From IMG/VR virus record IMGVR_UViG_3300037119_002076, positions 1 through 28,573 of that record: a stretch of DNA of 28,573 nt; one strand, given 5' to 3'. The notes below the pieces were generated by a model. The model was not told where the DNA came from, did no database searches, and worked only from the letters and a program-made list of their open reading frames with translations. Below are positions 1 through 6,773 of the stretch, in pieces (position 1 is the first letter of the stretch; every line of letters begins with the position of its first letter). A program made the translations under genes and the position numbers. Origin of the DNA: a virus.

Positions 1-84
1 ATGAACACGGCGCCTGACCTCGACAACTATCTTTGGCAATCGCCACGTGCGCGCGACTTGGCGTATCGGTATTGGAATATTTGA
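1..84 (+). CDS. Short 27-residue ORF at the window edge
   Basis: An ATG begins at the very first base and the frame closes with TGA at 82-84, three bases before the next gene. The product (begins MNTAPDLDNYLW, ends RYWNI) is aromatic-rich and matches no family I recognise. Because the window starts exactly at the ATG, this could equally be the C-terminal end of a longer gene running in from the left. Its ribosome binding site, if any, lies outside the window. Confidence 0.35.
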   Translation: MNTAPDLDNYLWQSPRARDLAYRYWNI

Positions 85-87
85 GCT

Positions 88-273
88 ATGAGCACGTTAA
101 ATTTTGAGCCGTTTGCGCGTATCGAAGAGGTAGAGGCCCGCATTGAAGCGCTGGAAGCGGCGCTGCGCAAGATCGCAGACTATAGCGAGAACGGTGATTT
201 TGGTCCCGCTTGGGACGAGATCGAAGAAGCCCGCAATATCGCCCGCGCCGCGCTCGATAAGGACGCAGGATAA
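88..273 (+). CDS. Small acidic coiled-coil protein, copy 1 of a tandem pair
   Basis: A 61-residue protein with a strongly helical, heptad-like core (EEVEARIEALEAALRKIA) followed by an acidic stretch and a second helix, EEARNIARAALDK. The same two helices recur in the next gene, so the pair arose by duplication. Small ORFs of the form LEAALRKIA...ARxIARAALxK are, from memory, common in phages of Alphaproteobacteria, with no known function. The ATG lies 3 bases after the preceding stop and no strong Shine-Dalgarno is visible. The stop TAA (271-273) overlaps the ATG of the next gene by one base, so the two are probably co-translated. Confidence 0.7.
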   Translation: MSTLNFEPFARIEEVEARIEALEAALRKIADYSENGDFGPAWDEIEEARNIARAALDKDAG

Positions 274-443
274 TGAATAATGATCATCTGACAGCGCCCA
301 TGTTGAGTGCCGCAATGGACGAGGTCATTCTCCTGCGCAACCGCATCGAGACGCTGGAGGCGGCGCTGCGCAAGATAGCCGGTTGGCCTTCTTCATGTGA
401 GGAAGCTCGCGACATCGCCCGCGCCGCGCTCGATAAGGAATAA
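273..443 (+). CDS. Small coiled-coil protein, copy 2 of a tandem pair
   Basis: A 56-residue product starting MNNDHLTAPMLSAAMDEV, with the ATG overlapping the stop of the upstream paralogue (TAATG). Its core RIETLEAALRKIAG and tail EEARDIARAALDKE align with RIEALEAALRKIAD and EEARNIARAALDKD of copy 1. Near-identical DNA in both halves (for example the cgcgccgcgctcgataagga ends) indicates a fairly recent duplication. The N-terminus differs, and the acidic linker between the helices is shorter. A coiled-coil homo- or hetero-oligomer is likely; the function is unknown. A dyad-symmetric sequence lies just downstream, before the SSB-like gene. Confidence 0.65.
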   Translation: MNNDHLTAPMLSAAMDEVILLRNRIETLEAALRKIAGWPSSCEEARDIARAALDKE

Positions 444-453
444 CAGAACGCTG

Positions 454-472
454 GCAACTGGCGCCCAGTTGC
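454..472. promoter_or_regulatory. Perfect dyad between mini-genes and SSB-like gene
   Basis: GCAACTGG at 454-461 and its exact reverse complement CCAGTTGC at 465-472 flank a 3-base CGC centre. There is no T-run after it, so it is not an intrinsic terminator. It sits about 30 bases upstream of the SSB-like start codon and could be an operator or an mRNA hairpin. This is inference from symmetry and position only. Confidence 0.4.
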
Positions 473-499
473 GAAATGGTGAAAATAGGAAACAGTGAA

Positions 500-1159
500 A
501 TGGCAAACATCTTTGGTTATCCCGAGAAGGTCAACGGCGCGGACTTCACCCCGCTTGTGAAGTACGACGCACGCGCCGGACGCTTTACCCGGATTGATCG
601 CGTGCAGGATCAAGACGGAAATTTCGTCAGCGAGCCCGTCGATATCACCGCTGGCTTCAAATGCATCATGGATCTCGAGAATATCGAGACGGGCTGGATG
701 CATTTCATGGCGGGCCAGGCGCCGCAGATGGTCTTGGTGAGGTTGGGCGAGCCGTACCCGGACCAGCCGTCGCAGGACTACAAGCCTGGCGTGCGGATCC
801 TGGTCAAGCTGGAAAAATCGTGCGGCGGAGACGTCAGGGAGATCACCGGCAACAGCAAGGCCTTCATGGCGTCAATGGAGCACCTGATCCCGCTCTACGA
901 TAGTCAGAAGAAGAACAACGCCGGCAAACTGCCCGTCGTCGTCGTCGATCGCGTCATCCCGGTCAAGAGCGGCAAGGGAGCGCAAAGCTCGACCAACTAC
1001 CACCCGGTGTTCAAGATATCCGGATGGGCTGCGCGTCCGGCCGATCTGGTGTTCGTGCCGAGGGCCTCGACGGCGTCGCACACCACGCCAGTGCCGCAGC
1101 CGCCATGGGTGGACCAGAACGCGCCGGCAGACTCGGCCGCCTCCGACGATTTTGGCTAG
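500..1159 (+). CDS. SSB-like (OB-fold type) DNA-binding protein with acidic FG tail
   Basis: A 219-residue protein. Its body resembles a conserved phage protein that I associate, from memory, with replication genes and single-stranded DNA binding; the assignment to an OB fold is inference. Recognisable stretches are FKCIMDLENIETGWMHF, a basic/aromatic centre around YKPGVRILVKLEKSCGG, and SSTNYHPVFKISGW near residue 170. The last residues are Pro-rich and then acidic, ending SAASDDFG. An acidic C-terminal tip with a terminal aromatic is the partner-docking signal of bacterial SSB and phage T7 gp2.5. The start at 500 is preferred over the upstream in-frame ATG at 476 because AGGA (487-490) precedes it at normal spacing. 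The next gene is a primase-helicase, consistent with a replication role. An intrinsic terminator follows the stop by about 30 bases. Confidence 0.6.
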   Translation: MANIFGYPEKVNGADFTPLVKYDARAGRFTRIDRVQDQDGNFVSEPVDITAGFKCIMDLENIETGWMHFMAGQAPQMVLVRLGEPYPDQPSQDYKPGVRILVKLEKSCGGDVREITGNSKAFMASMEHLIPLYDSQKKNNAGKLPVVVVDRVIPVKSGKGAQSSTNYHPVFKISGWAARPADLVFVPRASTASHTTPVPQPPWVDQNAPADSAASDDFG

Positions 1160-1187
1160 ATTTCACTGTCATCGAGGTATCAAATAG

Positions 1188-1224
1188 AAAGCCGGGGGGA
1201 GCATGCCGTTCCCCCCGGCTTTTT
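1188..1224 (+). terminator. Strong rho-independent terminator
   Basis: A 13-bp perfect stem pairs 1188-1200 (AAAGCCGGGGGGA) with 1210-1222 (TCCCCCCGGCTTT) around a 9-base loop, and the T-run continues to 1224. It separates the SSB-like gene from the primase-helicase. An in-frame ATG at 1203 lies inside this hairpin, so the downstream gene is better started at 1263. Confidence 0.9.
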
Positions 1225-1262
1225 CCCGTTCCTACCGCCAAAGCAGGAAGTCAGGTATTACA

Positions 1263-3437
1263 ATGGATATATCAGATAGACCCCCAACAAGCAACATCCA
1301 CCCGCTCCCGGTTCCCAATGCATCCGCAATGGCGGAGCACCTCGAGCACCTCTTTGGCGGCTATCTCGACGGGTTCCATGAGGGCTTGATCGAGCTGTCT
1401 TGGACGGACCACGTCCCCAATTCGGACGGAAGGTATCCCCTCCGCCACGCCGAGTTATTCGGCACTGACAGGCTCGACGAGCTGGTGGAGAAAGCGGTCA
1501 AATTAAACACTACTCCTCAGTGCAATGTGTATGTCGGCGCCGCGCTGCGCCGGCCGGAGACGCCGCCATTCGGCCGCGCCTCTGACAATGACGTGTGGGC
1601 GCTGACGTGCGGTTATGCGGATCTCGACGACCCCGGCGTGGCCGAGGCGGCTAAATCCGTCTATCTCGAGAACAAACCGACAATCATCGTTGTAACGGGC
1701 AGGGAGCCCTACAGGAGGGCCCAGCTGTGGTGGCGGCTCGAGGAGCCAGTCACCGACCACGGCGCCATCACGGCCCTTATACGGGGCATTGCGCAGGCTC
1801 TAAACGGGGATGTCACGGTCGCCAACCCCTCGAGGGTGATGCGGCTGGCCGGCTCGATCGCCTGGCCCGTCAAGCCTGGCAGGCAAGTAGAGCTAACCTA
1901 CATCGCGCCCCTCAAGGAGCCTGGCCAGCGGGAATATTCTTTTGAGCATCTGGTCATTTTATTCCCCCCTATTCAAACGGACCATGCAGGACTGTCCGTT
2001 CCCTCAAATCAGGGGGAGAAAGTTAACACAGGGCCTATTTCACGTGAAATGGGGCCACTCGGCCCAGGCCGCGTCAATGACGGCCGCGACATTTACCTCA
2101 CCAAAACCGTTGCCGCGGTGCTGATACAGCTGATCGGGGAGACTGGCGCCTGCCCTACGCCACAGCAGCTAATCGATGCCGTATGGCCGCAATACTCACG
2201 CAATACGGACCTTACCCGGCCAGGCAAAGGGCCGGAATTGGTGGTCGAGAAATGCAGCTACGCCATCAGGCGGTTCACCGAGGGTAAGATACAGGGATGC
2301 CGGAACCTCGACGAGGCCGTGGCCATCTACGCCAAGAAGGGGAGATCCGCGACATCCGCGACATTCCAGAGTAAATTCGTCACGCCAGAAGAACAAAGAC
2401 AGCACAGTTCCGGCCCATTGGTTCTCACGGCAGAGCAATTCGTGGCCGGGTTTACCCCTCCGGCGTACCTGATCGACGGCATCCTGCAACGCGGATACCT
2501 ATACTCCCTTACCGCCAGGACGGGGCACGGCAAGACGGCCGTCGCGATGTACATCGCCCAGTGCGTCGCCAGGGGGCAGATGATGCACGGCTGTCCGGTC
2601 CTTAAGGGCACTGTGCTGTTGCTTGCCGGCGAGAACCCGGACGATATCCGCGCCAGGTTCATGATCCTGGCCGATACCTACGGGTTTCACGCCGAGAGCC
2701 TGAAAATGCGGTTTGTGGCGGGCGTCGTTGATATCGCCAGCAGGATGCCGGAAATACGTGCCGCGGCCGCGGAGATCGATGACCTAGTACTCGTAATAGT
2801 CGATACCGCGGCGGCGTATTTCCCCGGCGATGACCAGAACAGCAACAGCCAGCAGGGCGCCTACGCCAGACTGCTGAGAGAGCTGACGTTCCTGCCCGGC
2901 AAGCCGTCGGTGATCGTGAACTGCCACCCTATCAAAAATGCAGCGCGGGATAACCTCCTTCCCATGGGAGGAAGTTCCTTCTTGAACGAGATCGACGGGA
3001 ACTTGACGCTATGGAGCAACTCCGAAAAGCAAGTCACCATGCACTGGCAGGGCAAGTTCCGCGGGCCAGAGTTCAACCCCGTCAGCTTTGAAATTGCTGT
3101 CGGGCAGTCGGAGAGGGTCAAGGACGCCAAGGACAGGCGCATGCCCAACGCCGTCGCCAAGCCGCTCTCCGATGAGGACCTGGCGGCGGCAGAGGCGGAA
3201 CAACAGACCGGAGAGGACAAGCTGCTGCGCCAGATTTACCGCAGCAACAGGGCGTCCCTGGCTGACCTGGCCGCCAGGATAGGTTCCAGCAAAAGCGCAG
3301 TCGGAAGAATGTGCATGAACCTAAAAAGCGACAGGCTAATTGAGATACATCGTGGCAGGTATCGCCTTACCGTAAAGGGCGAGAAGGAGATAGGAGTAGG
3401 AGGCAGAGACGACGATGAAAACACCAATTTTGGCTAG
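1263..3437 (+). CDS. Primase-polymerase (AEP-type) / RepA-like helicase fusion
   Basis: A 724-residue replication protein. The N-terminal half carries an archaeo-eukaryotic-type primase signature: YADLDDPG with D120 and D122 as the probable metal ligands, and PSRVMRLAGS downstream, the usual third motif of RepB/PrimPol-like primases. The centre is a RecA-like ATPase: Walker A ARTGHGKT with K424-T425, and a hydrophobic Walker B strand ending in D514 (LVLVIVDT). A predicted winged-helix segment follows (residues about 655-710), then the acidic end RDDDENTNFG. This arrangement is that of phage and plasmid proteins that prime and unwind DNA at the origin. The start at 1263 is chosen because AGGAAG (1245-1250) precedes it and the earlier ATG lies in a terminator. 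The gene is followed by a repeat-rich intergenic region. Domain order is clear; catalytic competence of the primase part is inferred. Confidence 0.85.
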   Translation: MDISDRPPTSNIHPLPVPNASAMAEHLEHLFGGYLDGFHEGLIELSWTDHVPNSDGRYPLRHAELFGTDRLDELVEKAVKLNTTPQCNVYVGAALRRPETPPFGRASDNDVWALTCGYADLDDPGVAEAAKSVYLENKPTIIVVTGREPYRRAQLWWRLEEPVTDHGAITALIRGIAQALNGDVTVANPSRVMRLAGSIAWPVKPGRQVELTYIAPLKEPGQREYSFEHLVILFPPIQTDHAGLSVPSNQGEKVNTGPISREMGPLGPGRVNDGRDIYLTKTVAAVLIQLIGETGACPTPQQLIDAVWPQYSRNTDLTRPGKGPELVVEKCSYAIRRFTEGKIQGCRNLDEAVAIYAKKGRSATSATFQSKFVTPEEQRQHSSGPLVLTAEQFVAGFTPPAYLIDGILQRGYLYSLTARTGHGKTAVAMYIAQCVARGQMMHGCPVLKGTVLLLAGENPDDIRARFMILADTYGFHAESLKMRFVAGVVDIASRMPEIRAAAAEIDDLVLVIVDTAAAYFPGDDQNSNSQQGAYARLLRELTFLPGKPSVIVNCHPIKNAARDNLLPMGGSSFLNEIDGNLTLWSNSEKQVTMHWQGKFRGPEFNPVSFEIAVGQSERVKDAKDRRMPNAVAKPLSDEDLAAAEAEQQTGEDKLLRQIYRSNRASLADLAARIGSSKSAVGRMCMNLKSDRLIEIHRGRYRLTVKGEKEIGVGGRDDDENTNFG

Positions 3438-3694
3438 GAAACTACCGTCCCAGATGCCGTCTCACGCTAAGGTTCCATTTTATCAAAATCCCATCGTCCT
3501 ATGGGGGTTGGACGATGCGGTACGATTTTTGATAAGTCTATGAAATCACCAGAAAAAATCGTCCCAGGACCCGTCCCACCCCCGACCCGAGGAGGGGTGG
3601 GCACGGCTCGTCCCGTCTCGTGCGTTAGCGTAGCGTTAGCGTACCCCAAAAACGAGAGCCGAAATGGCGAAAAGACAAACAAGGGAGCCAGATC
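3438..3694. other. Candidate replication origin / control region with dyads and short repeats
   Basis: This 257-base stretch has no convincing gene. It holds nested inverted repeats: an outer TATCAAAA (3481-3488) with TTTTGATA (3527-3534), and an inner CATCGTCC (3492-3499) with GGACGATG (3510-3517). A second hairpin pairs CCCACCCC (3575-3582) with GGGGTGGG (3594-3601). GCGTTAGCGTA occurs twice in tandem (3622-3643). CGTCC or its complement occurs at 3446, 3495, 3510, 3560, 3572 and 3609. Repeats plus dyads directly after a primase-helicase gene suggest an origin or a multi-site operator. A 65-codon ORF through the region (3501-3698) has no ribosome binding site and was not annotated. Confidence 0.5.
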
Positions 3695-4267
3695 ATGAAA
3701 TGGAGCTCAAGCCATGGAACCTACATCGCAGGCTGCGCCTCCCGCGACGGCGCCGACGCCATGGCGATCGACATGGAACGCAAGTGGGGCGCCGGCCGCC
3801 TCCGCCTCTTGGTGGATGTTGCGATGCGGGAGAAATTTGACCGCCAGCGCTACAAATACAATGCCGCTCTCTGGAACGCAGATCTGCCAACTCTCCAAGA
3901 GGAAGCGGCGCGCATGGTGATAGCCTACAACGCCCTAGATCGGGCTGCGGAGGCCGCTGGTGCGCTTAAGCTCGATCCCCGTGTCTGGGAGGCTACCCTG
4001 GCAGACGGCACTGTGCTGGCCCTGGTGCGCGATATGGCGGATGCGCACGCCGTTGTACAGGATGGCAGAAAGATGGTCGTCTTCGCGATCGGTGAAATAG
4101 TCGCCATGCTCGACAACTACCGCGAGGTCATCAAGGTCAAGGAAGCCATCCCAGGAACGACAGTCGAAACCATACGCCGCGATATAGAAGACCCCCTCGA
4201 CGCCATCCGCGACGCCGTATCATTAAATGACAGCCTTGATGACATATTACCTCAGTACCTCACTTGA
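3695..4267 (+). CDS. Hypothetical protein, 190 residues, helical
   Basis: I do not recognise this family. A good Shine-Dalgarno (AAGGGAG, 3681-3687) lies 7 bases before the ATG. The product starts MKWSSSHGTYIAGCASRDG and is then mostly predicted helix, with alternating charged and hydrophobic residues (LLVDVAMREKFDRQRYKYNAALWNADL, then EEAARMVIAYNALDRAAEAAG, written here as two separate segments). The last 40 residues are acidic. There is no signal peptide, membrane segment or metal motif. It is the first gene after the candidate origin region and sits before the packaging genes. It could be an early regulatory or host-interaction protein, but nothing in the sequence decides this. Confidence 0.75.
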   Translation: MKWSSSHGTYIAGCASRDGADAMAIDMERKWGAGRLRLLVDVAMREKFDRQRYKYNAALWNADLPTLQEEAARMVIAYNALDRAAEAAGALKLDPRVWEATLADGTVLALVRDMADAHAVVQDGRKMVVFAIGEIVAMLDNYREVIKVKEAIPGTTVETIRRDIEDPLDAIRDAVSLNDSLDDILPQYLT

Positions 4268-4285
4268 TCAAGGAGATTAGGGAAT

Positions 4286-4513
4286 ATGAAAAAATTCCTA
4301 GAAAATAAAACAGAGCGTTTACTAACAGTGAAAACAACACGTAAAGAAGGACGGACAATAGATGCCACCATCCTTCGCGAAGGAATGCTGTATATGCTTG
4401 AATGTAGCGTAAATGGGGGCGAAACCTTTAATCTTGGCCCGTATGGGAATATTGTGGAGACTTTGAGAAATCTAGACTTGTTGCAGTTGAACCAGCTGGA
4501 AATCAGCCCCTAG
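4286..4513 (+). CDS. Small AT-richer hypothetical protein, 75 residues
   Basis: The gene has a clear ribosome binding site (AAGGAG, 4270-4275) ten bases before the ATG. By hand count it is about 42 percent GC, visibly lower than its neighbours, with many AAA, ATT and TTA-type codons in the first third. The product is basic at the start (MKKFLENKTERLLTVKTTRKEG) and reads as a small alternating beta/alpha protein with one cysteine. No family is recognised. The different composition suggests recent acquisition from a lower-GC source or relaxed codon selection. Confidence 0.7.
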   Translation: MKKFLENKTERLLTVKTTRKEGRTIDATILREGMLYMLECSVNGGETFNLGPYGNIVETLRNLDLLQLNQLEISP

Positions 4514-4555
4514 ACAACGGTTCCAGCAGGCGTATGCTCCCGTAACATAGCTAAC

Positions 4556-4575
4556 AGAGGAGGGGCAATCCCCCT
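4556..4575 (+). promoter_or_regulatory. Shine-Dalgarno buried in a hairpin before the small-terminase-like gene
   Basis: AGAGGAGGGG (4556-4565) is a very strong ribosome binding sequence but ends 16 bases before the only plausible start (GTG 4582), which is too far for normal use. AGGGG (4561-4565) pairs with CCCCT (4571-4575) around a 5-base loop. The fold would shorten the spacing or occlude the site, so translation of this gene could be limited or structure-dependent. Confidence 0.4.
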
Positions 4576-4581
4576 GATCAA

Positions 4582-4824
4582 GTGCCTGAGATCAAAGATC
4601 GAATATGGCTCGAGAGCCTGTGTCGGGCGTACACCGAGGCTAACATCAGAACATTGGCCGGTTGGGCTAATGGAAAAGACACAAACGATGATCTGAAATA
4701 CAAAGCTATCATGGCCTTGATGGAGCGCGGTTGGGGAAGACCAAAGCAAGACCAAACGCACGAGGTCAAGGGCGAGATCAAAGTTGTGCTGCGACAAATG
4801 TTGGAGGATGACGACAATGCTTAA
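4582..4824 (+). CDS. Small terminase-like protein
   Basis: An 80-residue protein starting at GTG. The sequence AYTEANIRTLAGWANG followed by a spacer and ALMERGWGRPKQ matches, from memory, the helical repeat-and-tail pattern seen in phage small terminase or terminase-adjacent proteins (approximately AxxxAIxxLvxI...AAxALLDRGwGkPxQ). Such proteins recognise phage DNA at packaging initiation. It is shorter than most small terminases and lacks an obvious N-terminal HTH, so it may be a minimal or partial version. The large terminase lies two genes downstream, which fits. The last 8 bases overlap the next ORF. An upstream Shine-Dalgarno is sequestered in a hairpin. Confidence 0.55.
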   Translation: MPEIKDRIWLESLCRAYTEANIRTLAGWANGKDTNDDLKYKAIMALMERGWGRPKQDQTHEVKGEIKVVLRQMLEDDDNA

Positions 4825-4960
4825 ACTCTTTGCTATCACGCTCTCGCTTATCGCTCTCGCTGCTATTCCCGCGGACGCAGCAAAGAAGGCCGCTAAGAAA
4901 CCTCCACCCCAATGCGAACCGTATGGTGACGAACCGCAGATGTGCGGCACAAAACGATGA
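4817..4960 (+). CDS. Tiny secreted or periplasmic peptide, 47 residues
   Basis: The ATG overlaps the end of the previous gene by 8 bases and has a good ribosome binding site (GGAGGA, 4803-4808). The product begins MLKLFAITLSLIALAA and continues IPADA before AKKAAKKPPP. That is a textbook Sec signal peptide with a predicted signal-peptidase I cleavage after ADA. The mature part is about 25 residues, Lys/Pro-rich, with two cysteines (QCEPYGDEPQMCGTKR) that could form one disulfide. There is no lipobox. It resembles short export peptides in phage and host genomes, but no function can be assigned. Its position between the two terminase genes is unusual. Confidence 0.65.
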   Translation: MLKLFAITLSLIALAAIPADAAKKAAKKPPPQCEPYGDEPQMCGTKR

Positions 4961-4968
4961 GGTAAATC

Positions 4969-5388
4969 ATGCTCGATCCAATGATGATCGATGTGCTTCG
5001 CAAATTAACAGAGGCCATCGACTTGTTGCGTATCGTCGTAGCCAACAACGCGCGCGCGGAAAACGAGCTCGAGCCGGTCAGCGTCGATGGCGATCACTAC
5101 AATTGGACTAACACTAAGTTTCTAGACACGTATCTCGACGATATCGAACTCGGCCCAGGATATACCGTTCGCTTGCGTCAGATGTGTAAGTACTCGCGTT
5201 TTAGGATAAATGAGATGTCTGCGCCGTTTCAATTGCAAACAGTGCGCGACCTCGTGCAGCTGAGCGAAGCGCAGATCTTGCGTGAGCCCAACATCGGAAA
5301 GGCGTGCCTGCAACGTTACAAGGCAATGCTCGCCCCTCACGGCCTACATTTCGGAATGAGGTTTCCCCCGGTTAGAGTGGTGGCATGA
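4969..5388 (+). CDS. RNA polymerase alpha C-terminal-domain-like protein
   Basis: A 139-residue protein. The last 60 residues read like the helix-hairpin-helix domain of bacterial RpoA: FRINEMSAPFQLQTVRDLVQ, then an acidic helix, then NIGKACLQRYKAML and HGLHFG. In RpoA the equivalents are a 'tVGDLVQ' helix, 'NxGkkSLxEIkexL' and 'GLxLG'. L89-Q97 and N108-K111 are the diagnostic parts. The first 60 residues are a separate helical and acidic segment without an RpoA counterpart. The family knowledge is that alphaCTD binds UP-element DNA and transcription activators. A phage protein carrying it could redirect host RNA polymerase or bind DNA at packaging. GAGGT (4959-4963) is the ribosome binding site. 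The stop overlaps the terminase start (ATGA). Confidence 0.6.
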   Translation: MLDPMMIDVLRKLTEAIDLLRIVVANNARAENELEPVSVDGDHYNWTNTKFLDTYLDDIELGPGYTVRLRQMCKYSRFRINEMSAPFQLQTVRDLVQLSEAQILREPNIGKACLQRYKAMLAPHGLHFGMRFPPVRVVA

Positions 5389-6773
5389 ACGAGCCGGCCA
5401 AATTCTATCTGCCGTACCAAGGATGGGCGCCTCGGCCGCATCAGAAAAATCTCTGGCGCTTTCTCATGCGCGACGGCAAACGCGCCGTCGCTGTATGGCA
5501 CAGACGCGCAGGCAAGGACGAGGTCTGCTTGCACGCCACATCGCTGGCAATGATCAAGCGGCCGGCGAACTATGTGCATTTGTTACCAGAGTTTGCAATG
5601 GCGCGACGTGCGATATGGGAAAGCGTAAACCCGCATACAGGAAGGCGACGCATCGATGAGACTTTCCCGCAGCATCTCCGCGCTAACACCAACGAAGGCA
5701 CCATGTTCATCCGTTACCACAACGGAGCAACATGGAGCGTTGCAGGATCAGACAGTATCGTGCAAGGAGGTAGTGGCCTCGGTTCAAGTGTTGCGGGTAT
5801 TGTCTTCTCGGAAGCTGCTCTCGCGCGGCCGGAAGCGTGGGGCTTCTATAGACCCATCCTCGAGGAAAATGACGGCTGGGCGTGTTGGATCTCTACTCCC
5901 CGAGGACGCAATTATTTTCTACAACTCTACCAACATGCTGTTCGTACCCCCGGATGGTTCGCAGAGCATCTCCCAGCAACAGAAACTTTTGCCCTCACCG
6001 CAGAGGCGCTTGATGAAGCCAGAACAGAGCTGATCGATCTCTACGGAGAGGATCACGGCAACGCGCTGTTCGAACAGGAGATGATGTGCAGCTGGAACGC
6101 CTCGATTCAAATCGGCGCGTTCTACGCGCGAGAAATGCGCCAGGTGCGCATCGAGAACCGCATCATAGACTGCGAGCCGATCGCGGACGTGCCAGTGCAT
6201 CGCTCTTGGGATCTGGGCATGTCCGATGATACGTCGGTGTGGTGGTTTCAACCGCAGCCATCAGGACAAGTGTTAATCCTAGATCACCTCGCTAACAACT
6301 CGGTATCATTGGAATGGTGGCGAGATGAGATATTCAAGCGCGAGAACGCTCGAGGATGGCTGCACGGCTACGATTACGTCCCTCATGACGCCAAGGTTAG
6401 AGAGCTTGGCACCGGACGAACGCGAGTTGAGACTATGTCAGCGCTTGGTCTTAGACCTATGCCGGCGCCCAACGCTAGTCTCCACGACGGAATTAACGCT
6501 GTTAGGCGAACTTTGCCTCTATGCGTATTTCACCCGCGCACTGAAGAGGGCGGCATCTCGGCGCTCGAGCAGTACAGGCGCGAATGGGACGACGAGCGCA
6601 AGTGCTTCAGAGCAACCGAGGTACACGATTGGGCCAGTCACCCCGCGGACAGCTTCCGATACTTCGCAATGTCCTGGCGGCCGGTGCCGATCAAGCGAGT
6701 AGAGAGGCCAAGGCGCGATGGTTGGTATCTGCCTCCTCCAGCGGAGAATAAACGCAGGGGGATTGTGTTATGA
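5385..6773 (+). CDS. terL: Terminase large subunit
   Basis: A 462-residue packaging motor. The N-terminal ATPase has Walker A in HRRAGKDE (K44) and a Walker B-type strand GIVFSEAA with E143 as the catalytic carboxylate. As in several phage families, the residue before it is Ser, not Asp. The C-terminal nuclease has RSWDLGMSDD (D276) and the late motif HDWASHPADSFRY (D422), the usual acidic ligands of an RNase H-fold headful or cos nuclease. The length is normal for the family. The gene overlaps its neighbours by four bases on each side (ATGA), indicating translational coupling. It pumps DNA into the prohead through the portal encoded two genes downstream. Confidence 0.95.
   Translation: MNEPAKFYLPYQGWAPRPHQKNLWRFLMRDGKRAVAVWHRRAGKDEVCLHATSLAMIKRPANYVHLLPEFAMARRAIWESVNPHTGRRRIDETFPQHLRANTNEGTMFIRYHNGATWSVAGSDSIVQGGSGLGSSVAGIVFSEAALARPEAWGFYRPILEENDGWACWISTPRGRNYFLQLYQHAVRTPGWFAEHLPATETFALTAEALDEARTELIDLYGEDHGNALFEQEMMCSWNASIQIGAFYAREMRQVRIENRIIDCEPIADVPVHRSWDLGMSDDTSVWWFQPQPSGQVLILDHLANNSVSLEWWRDEIFKRENARGWLHGYDYVPHDAKVRELGTGRTRVETMSALGLRPMPAPNASLHDGINAVRRTLPLCVFHPRTEEGGISALEQYRREWDDERKCFRATEVHDWASHPADSFRYFAMSWRPVPIKRVERPRRDGWYLPPPAENKRRGIVL

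Noticed and set aside
1203-1262. Longer primase-helicase start at 1203
   Set aside because: The ATG sits inside the terminator hairpin, and a ribosome binding site precedes 1263.
3501-3698. 65-codon ORF whose TGA overlaps the next ATG
   Set aside because: No ribosome binding site before either ATG (3501 or 3540), and it runs through the dyads and repeat sites. The ATGA overlap is suggestive, so a 52-residue product from 3540 cannot be excluded, but the stretch fits an origin or control region better.
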